This document shows, in pieces, positions 51,640 through 64,000 of a stretch of 64,000 nucleotides of DNA. Every line of letters begins with the position of its first letter. Position 1 is the first letter of the stretch. The position numbers were made by a program, and so were the translations under genes. The notes under the pieces are model-generated. The model did no database searches. It was not told the origin of the DNA and saw only the letters and a list, made by a program, of their open reading frames with translations. Source of the DNA: Streptantibioticus_C sp963761325 (GTDB lineage: Bacteria; Actinomycetota; Actinomycetes; Streptomycetales; Streptomycetaceae); contig CAVXGZ010000001.1 of the NCBI GenBank assembly GCA_963761325.1, positions 992,001-1,056,000 on the forward strand, read 5' to 3'.

Positions 51640-54600
51640 GCCGGGGGATGGCCACCGGTGCGGACCTGTTCGCCCAGCTCGTCGCCCGGCTGCGCGACGA
51701 GGGCATCCCCACCGACCCCGAGGCACTGGCCGACGCGCTGTGGCTGTCGGAGCGGATGGGCCCGCCCGAGCCCCAGGCCCCGGCCGGCGCCGGGAGCGCC
51801 GATCCGGCCGGCCACGGCCCGCCGCCCCCCTCCTCCGGCGCCGCCCCGGGCGCCGCGCCGGCCGGCCGCGGACCGCGCGAGCCGGAGCCGTCGCCGTCCG
51901 GCGAGTGGCCGGTCCCGCTGCACCCGGTGCGCGCCGACGGCCGCCCCGGCGGGCCCGAGGCCGGCCAGGTCCGGGTGCCGGTGGCCGGCGCCTTCCCCCA
52001 ACTGCTGCCGCTGGAGCGGGCGTTGCGCCCCCTGCAGCGCTACCGCCCCCGGGTGCGGCCGGTCCCCGGCGACCTCGACGAGGACGCCACCGCCGAGACC
52101 AGCGCCCGCAGCGGCCACATCACCCCGGTCTTCCACGAGGTCAGGCGGCGCGAGGCGCAACTGCTGCTCGTCATGGACGACGCGCCCTCCATGGTGGTGT
52201 GGGACCAGATGCTGGAGGAGCTGCGCCAGGTCTGCCAGCAGGTCGGCGCCTTCCGCGACGTCGCCGTGCACTACCTGCGGCCGCGCTTCGACGGCGAGGC
52301 CGGGATAGCCGCCGCCCCGGGCGGATTCGCCCCGCTGGCCCCGGCCGACCGGCTGCGCGACCCGACCGGGCGCACCGTCATGCTGCTGATCAGCGACTGC
52401 TCCGGCACCCTGTGGCGGCACGGCGCGGCCCAGCGGCTGCTGCACCGGTTCGCCCGCACCGGACCGGTCGCGGTGCTCCAGCCGCTGCCGCAGCGCATGT
52501 GGCACCGCACCCTGCTGCCGGCCGAGCCCGGCCTGCTGCGCACCGCCGAGGGGCCGGGGAGGCTGGAGTTCGTGCCGCGCCGCCGCCGCGGCCAGGACCG
52601 GCCGCCGGACGCGCTCGCCGTGCCGGTGCTCTCCCCGACCCGCGCCGCGCTCGGCTCCTGGGCCCGCGCGGTCTCCGGCACCGCCCGCTCCTCACTGGAC
52701 GCGGCCGCCGCCTGGGTGCACGGCAGCCACCCGGGCGCCGAGCCGCCGCGCTTCCCGGAGCGCAACCCGGAGCAACTGGTCTCCGACTTCCAGGCGGTCT
52801 CCTCGCCGGCCGCCCAGCACCTGTCGGTCTACCTGTCGGCCGCGCCGCTCGCCTACCCGGTGATGCAGCTGGTGCAACGGGCGATGATGCCGCAGACCGG
52901 CCCGGTCGAGATGGCCGAGGTGCTGCTCGGCGGGCTGCTGCTGCGCGAGGACGAGCGGCCGCCGACCGTGCCCGGGCAGCGGGACGCCGCCAGCGTCGCG
53001 ATGAGCGAGGCGGACCGCCGGGTCGGGCCCTGGTACGAGTTCGCGCCCGGCGTGCAGGACGTGCTGCTGCGCCGGCTCGGACTCGGCGAGGCGTCGCTGG
53101 TGCTCAAGCACTGCTCGCTCTACGTGGAACGGGTCTTCGGCCGCCGGGCCCGCAACTTCCCCGCGATGGTGGTCGGCTACCTGTCCGGGAACGCCGCCGT
53201 GCCGGAGCCGCCCGGCGCCGTGCGGCCCGCCGGCGCCGCGGTGCGACCCGCCGCCCGGACCGCCGCCGGCCGGGGCGACGGCACCGCGCCGGTGCCCAGG
53301 GCGTTCGCCGAGGTGTCGCTGCGGGTGCTGCGCCGCTTCCAGCCCGGCGGCGTCGGGCCGGCCGAGTTCGACGACACCGGCGAGTCCGGCGGCCCCACCC
53401 CGCCCGGCGGCGTGGTCATCGCCCACCGCGGCCGGGTGGTGGACACCGCCCGCGAACGGCTGGCCCGCTTCCAGGAGAACGGCACCATCCGCGACCTGTG
53501 GGAGGCGATCCGGCTGCTGCGCACCGCGCCCGCCGACGAGCGGCAGCCCGCCAGGGCCGTGCCGCTGTGGAGCCTGCTGGCCGAGTGCCTGCTCGCGCTG
53601 TGGGAGGCCCGGCAGGGCGACGAGGCGCTGGCCGAGGCGGAGTCCACCGCCCGCGCCGCCGCCGCGCTCGCCGACCGGGCCGCGGTGGACGCCGTGCTGG
53701 CCGGCCGCGCCCACCTGGTGCGCGGCCGGGTGCTGCGCGCGGTCGCCGGGTCCCGGCCGGCCGGCCCCGGCGCCGCCGCGGTGCTCGACGAGGCGTCCGC
53801 CCACCTGGCCCGCGCCGAACTGCTGCTGCGCGGCGAACCGGCCGACCTGCTGGCGGCCCGGATGTCCCTCGTCGAGGTGGCCAAGGAGCGGTACGCCCGC
53901 AGCGGCGACCGGCGCCCGCTGCTGCAGGCGCAGGCCAGGCTGGACGCCGTGCTGGAGAGCTGGCCGGACGGCGAACCGGTGCCGCGCCGCGCGCTGGCCG
54001 CCCGCGGCGGACTGCTGCGCGCGCTCGCCGACGACGCCCTGCGACGGGACGCCCCCGACGAGGCGCGGTCCTTCGCGCTGCGCGCGGTCGCCGACTTCGC
54101 CGCGGTCGCCGCCGCCCGCACCGCCGACGCCGACCAGGCCGGGCCGTCCGCCGGACACGCCGCCCTCCTGCTCGACCTGGCCGCCGCCCGCGCGGTGGCC
54201 ACCGGCGACCCCGGCGCCGACGAGGTGCTGGCCGAACTGCGCCGGGCCCTGGACGCCGCCGCGGACAGCCCGCCGCTGCGCCTCGCCTGCCTGCGCCGGC
54301 TCGGCCGCGCCCACACCGCCCGCTACGCCCGCACCGCCGACGTCGCCGAACTCGCCCACGCCGACGAGGCGTTGGCCCTCGCGCAACGCCTGGTGCCGAC
54401 CGACGACCCGGACCGCGCCGCGGTGCTGGCCGAGCGCGGCGGGGTCCTCGTCGACTGGGCGGCCCAGGGCGGCGGCCCGCAGGTCGCCACCGACGCGGTC
54501 CGGGTGCTGCGCGAGGCGCTGGCCCAGACCCCGGAGAGCGACCCGCTGCTGGCCGGCCGCCGGCTGGCGTTCGGCCGGGCGCTGCGCGGCAGGCACGCGG

Positions 54601-54995
54601 CCGGCGGCGCGCTGACCGACCTGCACGAGGCCGAGTGGATACTCGCCCTCGCGGCCCGCGGCGCGGCCGATCCGCTGGTCACCGCGCAGGCGTGGCTGGA
54701 GCGCGGCGACGTGCTGCTCGCCCTCGTGCGCGGCGCCGGATCGAACGACCGGCTCGACGACGCCGCCGAGTCCTACCGGCTGGCGGCGCTCAGTGCCGAG
54801 CGCGTCCAGGCGTGGGCCCTCGCCGCCCGCGCCCGCCACCAGCGCGGCGCGGTCCTGGAGGAGACCGCCGGCCCGGGCAGCGCCCTGCTGTCCTACCGCG
54901 CCGCCTGGACGCTGTGGCAGCGGGCGGGCGAGTCCGGCGGGCCGCACGCGTGGGCCACGCTGCACCGGATCAGAACACTCCAGGGCGGCGCCTGA
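51636..54995 (+). CDS. vWA-like SAV_2336-type protein with C-terminal TPR
   Basis: A 1119-residue protein. The first 170 residues contain a helical part and a Pro/Ala-rich linker. At 170-340 a Rossmann-like vWA fold is seen: VMDDAPSM (181-186) stands where the MIDAS DxSxS should be, with the first Ser replaced by Ala183, and LLISDCSGTL is the later metal loop, so metal binding may be weakened. Residues 340-510 are helical, as in SAV_2336-type proteins; 560-1110 carry TPR-like repeats. The GTG start overlaps the MoxR stop; ATG 51648 is the alternative. Together with MoxR and the VMAP protein it completes the ternary set. Confidence 0.85.
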   Translation: MSRGMATGADLFAQLVARLRDEGIPTDPEALADALWLSERMGPPEPQAPAGAGSADPAGHGPPPPSSGAAPGAAPAGRGPREPEPSPSGEWPVPLHPVRADGRPGGPEAGQVRVPVAGAFPQLLPLERALRPLQRYRPRVRPVPGDLDEDATAETSARSGHITPVFHEVRRREAQLLLVMDDAPSMVVWDQMLEELRQVCQQVGAFRDVAVHYLRPRFDGEAGIAAAPGGFAPLAPADRLRDPTGRTVMLLISDCSGTLWRHGAAQRLLHRFARTGPVAVLQPLPQRMWHRTLLPAEPGLLRTAEGPGRLEFVPRRRRGQDRPPDALAVPVLSPTRAALGSWARAVSGTARSSLDAAAAWVHGSHPGAEPPRFPERNPEQLVSDFQAVSSPAAQHLSVYLSAAPLAYPVMQLVQRAMMPQTGPVEMAEVLLGGLLLREDERPPTVPGQRDAASVAMSEADRRVGPWYEFAPGVQDVLLRRLGLGEASLVLKHCSLYVERVFGRRARNFPAMVVGYLSGNAAVPEPPGAVRPAGAAVRPAARTAAGRGDGTAPVPRAFAEVSLRVLRRFQPGGVGPAEFDDTGESGGPTPPGGVVIAHRGRVVDTARERLARFQENGTIRDLWEAIRLLRTAPADERQPARAVPLWSLLAECLLALWEARQGDEALAEAESTARAAAALADRAAVDAVLAGRAHLVRGRVLRAVAGSRPAGPGAAAVLDEASAHLARAELLLRGEPADLLAARMSLVEVAKERYARSGDRRPLLQAQARLDAVLESWPDGEPVPRRALAARGGLLRALADDALRRDAPDEARSFALRAVADFAAVAAARTADADQAGPSAGHAALLLDLAAARAVATGDPGADEVLAELRRALDAAADSPPLRLACLRRLGRAHTARYARTADVAELAHADEALALAQRLVPTDDPDRAAVLAERGGVLVDWAAQGGGPQVATDAVRVLREALAQTPESDPLLAGRRLAFGRALRGRHAAGGALTDLHEAEWILALAARGAADPLVTAQAWLERGDVLLALVRGAGSNDRLDDAAESYRLAALSAERVQAWALAARARHQRGAVLEETAGPGSALLSYRAAWTLWQRAGESGGPHAWATLHRIRTLQGGA

Positions 54996-55105
54996 CCGGC
55001 CGGCCACCGCCGACCGGCCCGGTGGCGTCCCACTGTCACAGGCACCGGTTACGTTGACCAGGACCGAAGGACGCGCGCACCACGGCGAGGTGAGGGGACA
55101 TTGCC

Positions 55106-58093
55106 ATGGGCCAAACCGGCAGGACGTCAGCGGCCGAGCACGTCACCATCAGCCATGCCGGCTACAGCAGGCCGTGGGCCGCCTGGATCGCCCACCAGTT
55201 GGAGGAGGCCGGCTGCCCCGCCACCCTGCTGCGCTGGGACCCGCCGGTCAGCCGGCCGCTCACCGAGGCGCTCGGCGGGCTGCTGGCGGCGCCCGGCCGG
55301 GTGCTGATCGTGCTGGACGACTGGTACTTCTCGCTCGGCCCGCGCTCCGACGCCGAGTGGACCGCGGCGCTGCGCGAGGTGCTGCCACGCGCCGCCGACC
55401 GGTTCGCCGCGGTCTGCGTCGCCACCCGCGACCTGCCGGCCGCCGCGCTGCCGCTGCGCCCGGCCGACCTGCGCGACCTCGACGAGCCGGAGGCCAGACG
55501 CCGCATCCTGCAGCGCCTCGACCTCGACCCGGCGGCCCACCCGGCCGGCGAGAGCGGCCCGCACGCCCCGCGCTTCCCCAACGACCCGCCCGCCGTGTGG
55601 AACGTGCCGCGCCGCAGCGCCCGCTTCACCGGGCGCGACGCGGTCCTCGCCGAGGTGCACCAGCGGCTGGAGGAGGGCGGCCGGGAGGGCGTCCGGCTGG
55701 CGCTGCGCGGCATGTCGGGCGTCGGCAAGACCCAGATCGCCACCGAGTACGCCCACCGCTTCGGCAACCACTACGACATCGTGTGGTGGATCAGCGCCGG
55801 CTTCCGCGCCACCGCCCGCGAGCAGTTGGCCGATCTGGCCGACCGGCTGGAGCTGCCCACCGGCAAGGAGCTGGGCAACCGAATACGCGCCGTCCACGAG
55901 GCGCTGCGCACCGGCCGCCCCTACCGGCGCTGGCTGCTGGTCTTCGACGGCGCGGACGACATGGAGCAGGTCGACGACCTGCTCCCGGAGGGCAACGGCC
56001 ACGTCCTGATCACCAGCCTCACCCGGGACTGGACGATCTCCGGCGACACCGCCGAGATCGAGGTCGAGCCCTTCAGCCGCTCGGAGTCCATCGCCTACAC
56101 CCTCCGCCGCGCCGACCGCCTGACCGAACGCGAGGCCGACGAACTCGCCGACGCCGTCCAGGACCTGCCCCTGCTGCTCAGCCAGACCGCGGCCGAGCTG
56201 GCGGCCGGACCGATGCCGGCCCGGCAGTACATCGACCGCATCCGGCGCGGCGACGCCAACCGCATCGGCATCCGGATCTCCTCGGACTACCCGATGGGCT
56301 TCGACACGATGTGGTCGATCACCCTCAACACGCTGCAGGACCGCAACCCGGAGGCCGTCGAACTCCTGCACCTGTTCGGGCTGTTCGCCCCCGACGCGAT
56401 CCCGGTGCGGCTGATGCAGTCCGCCCGGCCGGCCACCCTGCCCGAGCACCTGTCCGCGCTGGCCGCCGACCCGATCCGCTGGCACACCGTGCTGCGCCGG
56501 CTCTCCGAGGCCAGCACCGTGCGGATGGACTACCCGGAGGGCCCGGAGACCGAACCGTACGTGGACCGGGTCAGCATGCACCGGGTCTACCACCGCTTCC
56601 TGCGCAGCACCTTCAGCGAGGAGCGGCACGCCGCGCTGTCCGCCGCCGCCTCCCGGGTGCTCGCCGACGCCGACCCGCGCCGGCCCACCGACACCCGCTC
56701 GTGGTCCGCCTACGCCGAACTCATCCCGCACCTGGAGCCGACCGGCGCTCTGGAGAGCACCGACCCGGAGGTGCGCCAGCTCATCCTCAACTGCGTCTCC
56801 TACCTGCGCACCCGCGGCGAGAACGTCACCGGGCTGCGGCTGTGCGAGCGGGTACTCGCCAGCTGGCGCCGGCACATGCCGTTCGACCAGCGCGAACTGC
56901 GCGTCCTGGTCCACCAGCACACCAACATGCTGCGCCGGCTCGGCCGCTACCAGGAGGCGCTGGAGATCGGCCGCGACACCGTGGACCGGCTCGCCGCGGT
57001 CCGCCCGGCCGACCACGCCGACCTGCTGCTCGCCAAGAACGGCCTGGGCGCCACCCTGGTCGCCCTCGGCCGCTACCAGGAGGCGCACCAGCTCTTCGAC
57101 GACTCGGTGCGCGCCTTCGTCAAGACGCTCGGCGAGGAGTCGCCGCGCACCCTGCAGGACCGCAGCAACCTGGCCGGCGTGCTGGCCCTGCTCGGCCGCT
57201 ACCAGGAGGCCGCCGACCTCGACCGCGCCACCCTGCTGGTGCGCGAACGCGTCCTGAAGCCGCGCCATCCGCTCACCCTGGAGACCGCCACCCGCTACGC
57301 CCGCTCGCTGCGGCTGCTCGGCCGCTACCCGGAGTCGCTGTCCCGGGCCGAGCAGAACGTGCGGGTGCTGCGCCAGGTGATGGACCGCTACACCCCGCAG
57401 ACCCTGCTCGCCGAGCACAACCTGGCGATGTGCCTGCGCCGGGCCGGCGACCACTCCGCCTCGCTGAACCTGATGCGCTCCGTGGTGGATCGTTTCCTCC
57501 AGCACTCCGGGCCGATGACGCCCGACACCCTCGTCGTGCAGACCGACTACGCGACCATCCTGCGCCAGCACGGCGACTTCGACCGGGCCCGCGACTCCTC
57601 CGCCGACGTCGCCGCCCGCTGGTGCGAACTGCTCGGCCCCGCCCACCCGTTCGCGGTCGGCACGGCCGGCAACGTCGGCCTGGTGCTGTGGTCGTTCGGG
57701 GAGCGCGAGCAGGCGCTCGCCATCGCGGAACGCGCCCGCCAGGCGATGACCGCCGCGGTCGGCCCGGACCACCCCTGGACGGTGGGCTGCGTGCTGAACG
57801 CCTCCGGCGCGCGGCACTTCGCCGGCGACAAGGAGGGCGCGCTCGAACTCAGCCGGACCGCGTCGGCCGGCGCGCAGGCGGTGCTCGGCGCGCTGCACCC
57901 GCTCACCCTGTCCTGCAAGGCCGCCACCGCCGACGACCTGCGCGCCACCGGACGCGCCGGCCAGGCCGACGCGCTGGAGGCCGAGGCGCTGCGCCAGCTC
58001 ACCGAGACGCTCGGCGACCGGCACCCGCACACCCTGGCCGTGCGCCGCCGCAAGCGCCCCTACTGGGAGTTCGAACCGCACCCCACCACCTGA
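55106..58093 (+). CDS. TIR-like/NB-ARC/TPR STAND protein (FxsT-like)
   Basis: A 995-residue STAND NTPase. The N-terminal ~135 residues are a TIR-like fold (HVTISHAGYSRPWAAWIAHQ, VLIVLDDWYFS). NB-ARC follows: Walker A GMSGVGKTQ (202-210), Walker B WLLVFDGADD and the winged-helix part MHRVYHRFLRS. From about 600 come about nine TPR units (GRYQEALEIGRDTVDRL, GRYQEAHQLFDDSVRAF). It resembles the TPR protein named FxsT in FxSxx-COOH systems, but no FxsB radical-SAM or core peptide gene lies here. The catalytic Glu of NADase TIRs is not evident. It could sense a signal and pass it to the upstream protease system. Confidence 0.87.
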   Translation: MGQTGRTSAAEHVTISHAGYSRPWAAWIAHQLEEAGCPATLLRWDPPVSRPLTEALGGLLAAPGRVLIVLDDWYFSLGPRSDAEWTAALREVLPRAADRFAAVCVATRDLPAAALPLRPADLRDLDEPEARRRILQRLDLDPAAHPAGESGPHAPRFPNDPPAVWNVPRRSARFTGRDAVLAEVHQRLEEGGREGVRLALRGMSGVGKTQIATEYAHRFGNHYDIVWWISAGFRATAREQLADLADRLELPTGKELGNRIRAVHEALRTGRPYRRWLLVFDGADDMEQVDDLLPEGNGHVLITSLTRDWTISGDTAEIEVEPFSRSESIAYTLRRADRLTEREADELADAVQDLPLLLSQTAAELAAGPMPARQYIDRIRRGDANRIGIRISSDYPMGFDTMWSITLNTLQDRNPEAVELLHLFGLFAPDAIPVRLMQSARPATLPEHLSALAADPIRWHTVLRRLSEASTVRMDYPEGPETEPYVDRVSMHRVYHRFLRSTFSEERHAALSAAASRVLADADPRRPTDTRSWSAYAELIPHLEPTGALESTDPEVRQLILNCVSYLRTRGENVTGLRLCERVLASWRRHMPFDQRELRVLVHQHTNMLRRLGRYQEALEIGRDTVDRLAAVRPADHADLLLAKNGLGATLVALGRYQEAHQLFDDSVRAFVKTLGEESPRTLQDRSNLAGVLALLGRYQEAADLDRATLLVRERVLKPRHPLTLETATRYARSLRLLGRYPESLSRAEQNVRVLRQVMDRYTPQTLLAEHNLAMCLRRAGDHSASLNLMRSVVDRFLQHSGPMTPDTLVVQTDYATILRQHGDFDRARDSSADVAARWCELLGPAHPFAVGTAGNVGLVLWSFGEREQALAIAERARQAMTAAVGPDHPWTVGCVLNASGARHFAGDKEGALELSRTASAGAQAVLGALHPLTLSCKAATADDLRATGRAGQADALEAEALRQLTETLGDRHPHTLAVRRRKRPYWEFEPHPTT

Positions 58094-58104
58094 GCGGGAC
58101 GCGC

Positions 58105-58137
58105 GAGGGCCCGGCCACCTCGGGTGGCCGGGCCCTC
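58105..58137. terminator. Bidirectional hairpin after the STAND gene
   Basis: A perfect 15-bp stem (gagggcccggccacc / ggtggccgggccctc) with a 3-base loop between the convergent STAND and kgd genes, the strongest terminator-like hairpin in this part. Confidence 0.9.
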
Positions 58138-58153
58138 ACGCGTCATGCGGTCC

Positions 58154-61968
<3,815 letters not shown>

Positions 61969-62237
61969 GGCGGCAACCGCCCTCTTCCGCTTCACAAGGT
62001 GGTGGACAGCGGAAATAAAGGCTACGCCTTCCGAACGGGTCGGCGCTTGCTACGAGGGTCACACGTCGCGTACGTCACACCAGAAGGCGGGTTTGACCGC
62101 TGTCTTTGGCGGGAAATCGGCATTGTTTCGGGTGTCTGCGCGATGCCGGGGCGTCGCAACAGCGGCAAATCCGGGTTGCACCTGGGTGATCCGGGTTTGT
62201 CTTCGATCTCCCGTTCGAGAGCATACGTCAGCACAGG

Positions 62238-63491
62238 TCAATCGGATGCCGGATTCTTTCCCGGAAGAGTGAGATGCATCCGACAGCCCCGCTCCGAATC
62301 GGCCACCCGGATCCGGCCACCGTGCAGCTCCACCGCCCAGCGGGCGATCGCCAGCCCGAGACCGGTGCCGCCGTCACTGCCCGAACCGTGCGGCGCCGGC
62401 ACGCTGCCCCGGCTGAAGCGCTCGAAGACCTTCGACCACTGCGCCTGCGGGATGCCGTCGCCCTCGTCCAGCACCTCCAGCTCCAGGCTGTCCGGGGTCG
62501 CGCCGCGCCGGGCCTTCACCGTCACCCGGCCGCTGGGCGGGCTGTGCCGCACCGCGTTGTCCACCAGGTTGGAGACCACCTGGTGCAGCCGCTCCGGGTC
62601 CGCGTAGCCGGTCAGCTCCGGCGGCGAGACGTCCAGGTGCAGGTGCACGTCGTTGCGCGAGCGGGCGGTGGCCGCCATCGCGACCCCGGGCTTGATGCTG
62701 GCGACCTTCAACACCCCGGACAGGAACGGCCACACCTCGAAGCGGTGCACGTTCAGCGGCACCACGCCGCTGTCCAGCCGGGACAGGTCGAGCAGGTCGG
62801 CCACCAGCCGGCCCAGCCGCTCGGTCTGCGCCAGCGCCGCCCGCATGGTCTCCGGATCGGCCTCCGAGACGCCGTCCACCACGTTCTCCAGCAGGGCGCG
62901 CAGCGCGGAGATCGGGGTGCGCAGCTCGTGCGAGACGTTCGCCACCAGCTCCTTGCGGTGCCGGTCGGAGCCCTGCAGGTCGGTGGCCATGCTGTTGAAC
63001 GCCACCGCCAGGTCGCCCAGCTCGTCGCGCCGCCCGGTCCGCACCCGCCGGCTGTAGTCGCCGTGCGCCATCGCCCGGGCCACCGCCGTCATCTCGCGCA
63101 GCGGCGAGGTGAGCCAGGTGGCCACGTACTGCATCAGGCACAGCGAGGTGATGATCGAGAAGACGGTGATCACCCGCAGCTCGGTGTCCGAGTGGATGGC
63201 CACCGTGACCAGCAGCGTGGTCACCACCACCGAGGTGATCACCAGCAGACCGAGCGCCGCCTTGATCGAACGGTACGGGTCAACCGGCGCGAGTCCGTCC
63301 CACACCTGGCGCCACACTCCTCGCTCCAGCGGGGGCCGCCGCGCGACGCGACCGGCCCGTTCGGTACCCCCCCGTGAGGCGAGCCGCAGCGAGCGCGCCG
63401 TGTCCCGTGCCGGATTGCGCGACGGCCGTTTGCCGCCCGCGTCCGCACGCCTTCGGAAGATCCCCACCCCTGCGACGCCATCGCGCGCCAT
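62238..63491 (-). CDS. Membrane sensor histidine kinase
   Basis: A 417-residue kinase: an Arg-rich cytosolic extension (1-70), two transmembrane helices (about 75-99 and 106-128) with only six or seven residues between them, HAMP, dimerisation/phosphoacceptor segment VANVSHELRTPISAL (His188) and HATPase_c (NLVDNAVRHS, DEGDGIPQ, GTGLGLAIA). The tiny external loop suggests sensing within the membrane. ATG 63491 follows GGAGGGACGC. Its regulator gene lies upstream on the same strand. Confidence 0.92.
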   Translation of the reverse strand: MARDGVAGVGIFRRRADAGGKRPSRNPARDTARSLRLASRGGTERAGRVARRPPLERGVWRQVWDGLAPVDPYRSIKAALGLLVITSVVVTTLLVTVAIHSDTELRVITVFSIITSLCLMQYVATWLTSPLREMTAVARAMAHGDYSRRVRTGRRDELGDLAVAFNSMATDLQGSDRHRKELVANVSHELRTPISALRALLENVVDGVSEADPETMRAALAQTERLGRLVADLLDLSRLDSGVVPLNVHRFEVWPFLSGVLKVASIKPGVAMAATARSRNDVHLHLDVSPPELTGYADPERLHQVVSNLVDNAVRHSPPSGRVTVKARRGATPDSLELEVLDEGDGIPQAQWSKVFERFSRGSVPAPHGSGSDGGTGLGLAIARWAVELHGGRIRVADSERGCRMHLTLPGKNPASD

Positions 63492-63600
63492 ACCCGCGTC
63501 CCTCCTCGTCGCCCCTGGTCGGCCCAGGCCGGTCACCCCCGCGACGTCTGCCGTGCACCGCCATCGGCACGCCCCCACGCGCCCGGCGGATCCCCGTGCG

Positions 63601-64000
63601 CTACGGCGCGGGAGTCTCCAGGGCGTACCCCACGCCGTGGACCGTGCGGATGCGCTCGGCGCCGATCTTGCGGCGCAGCGCCTTGATGTGGCTGTCGACG
63701 GTGCGGGTGCCGGACGCGTCGGCCCAGTCCCAGACCTCGGCGAGCAGCTGCTCGCGCGAGAGCACCGCCCGGGGCGTCTGCGCCAGGCAGGCCAGCAGGT
63801 CGAACTCGGTGGGCGTCAGGTGCACGTCGTCGCCGCGCACCCGCACCCGGCGCTGCGCGTGGTCGATCGACAGGTCGCCGAGCTGCAGGGTGCCGCCGCG
63901 CGGGCTGCGGGCCGCGACGGTGGCCCGTTCCACCCGTCTGAGCAGCACGTGGACCCGGGCGGCCAGTTCCCGCATGGAGAACGGCTTGGTCATGTAGTCG
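63601..64000 (-). CDS. OmpR-family response regulator, 5' part outside the window
   Basis: The C-terminal ~133 residues of a response regulator: the end of the receiver domain (DYMTKPFSMRELAARVHVLLRR, with the conserved Lys-Pro pair) and a full OmpR/PhoB winged helix (LTPTEFDLLACLAQTPRAV, then VDSHIKALRRKIGAERIRTVHGVGYAL). The phospho-acceptor Asp is beyond 64000. It is paired with the histidine kinase 109 bases downstream. Confidence 0.93.
   Translation of the reverse strand, partial: DYMTKPFSMRELAARVHVLLRRVERATVAARSPRGGTLQLGDLSIDHAQRRVRVRGDDVHLTPTEFDLLACLAQTPRAVLSREQLLAEVWDWADASGTRTVDSHIKALRRKIGAERIRTVHGVGYALETPAP

Overview
This 64 kb window is high-GC DNA with the codon use, divergent short-spaced gene layout and gene content of a Streptomyces-like actinomycete (family Streptomycetaceae). 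The evidence is from gene content: nickel superoxide dismutase with its SodX protease, SigR-RsrA, WblE, a PrsH-SigH pair, the DasRABC chitin-sugar system, and AdoCbl/NrdR-controlled class Ia ribonucleotide reductase. The gene order matches, from memory, the aroA-rsgA-sigR...das...wblE-sigH...sod...malic enzyme...kgd stretch of Streptomyces chromosomes, so most of it is conserved core chromosome. No integrase, transposase, phage gene or CRISPR array was seen.

Layout. 1-5.1 kb: a Sel1-repeat protein (cut by the window edge), an initiator tRNA, a secreted trypsin-like protease, a HEAT-repeat protein, a PerR/CatR-type regulator with its operator, and a CBS-domain protein. 5.3-11 kb (minus strand): hisN, acetyltransferase, PNPOx-like protein, SMR exporter, rsgA, aroA, M50-like membrane protease. 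11-15.7 kb (plus): SRAP protein, alpha/beta hydrolase, sigR-rsrA with an autoregulatory SigR promoter, a TPR protein with a His-rich tract, and peptide deformylase. 15.8-20.4 kb (minus): hydrolase and nrdAB behind a cobalamin riboswitch and two NrdR boxes. 20.4-30 kb: acetyltransferase, sodium:solute symporter with a DUF3311 partner, then dasR divergent from dasABC, a GH3 N-acetylglucosaminidase-like enzyme and a SIS-domain sugar-phosphate protein, which together form an aminosugar uptake and use cluster under DasR sites.

30-47.5 kb: a PdtaS-like sensor kinase (with a DasR-like site upstream), wblE, a diacylglycerol-kinase-like enzyme, sigH with its anti-sigma gene, a CPA1 antiporter, a PLP enzyme, an SGNH lipase, sodN/sodX, a CGNR regulator, a methyltransferase, malic enzyme, an MDR oxidoreductase, and a PadR/DUF4097 operon under a palindrome-filled promoter. 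A 58-residue DUF6104-type gene sits at 47.3 kb.

47.6-58.1 kb is the accessory highlight: a five-gene same-strand cluster encoding a Trypco1-type protein, a trypsin-VMAP-C protein, a MoxR AAA+ ATPase, a vWA-like/SAV_2336-type TPR protein and a TIR-like/NB-ARC/TPR STAND protein. This has the composition of the predicted MoxR-vWA-VMAP ternary conflict systems, with an intact protease triad as the probable effector. 58.1-62 kb holds kgd (2-oxoglutarate decarboxylase/dehydrogenase), which is full length but carries five single-base insertions; the window ends in a two-component pair.
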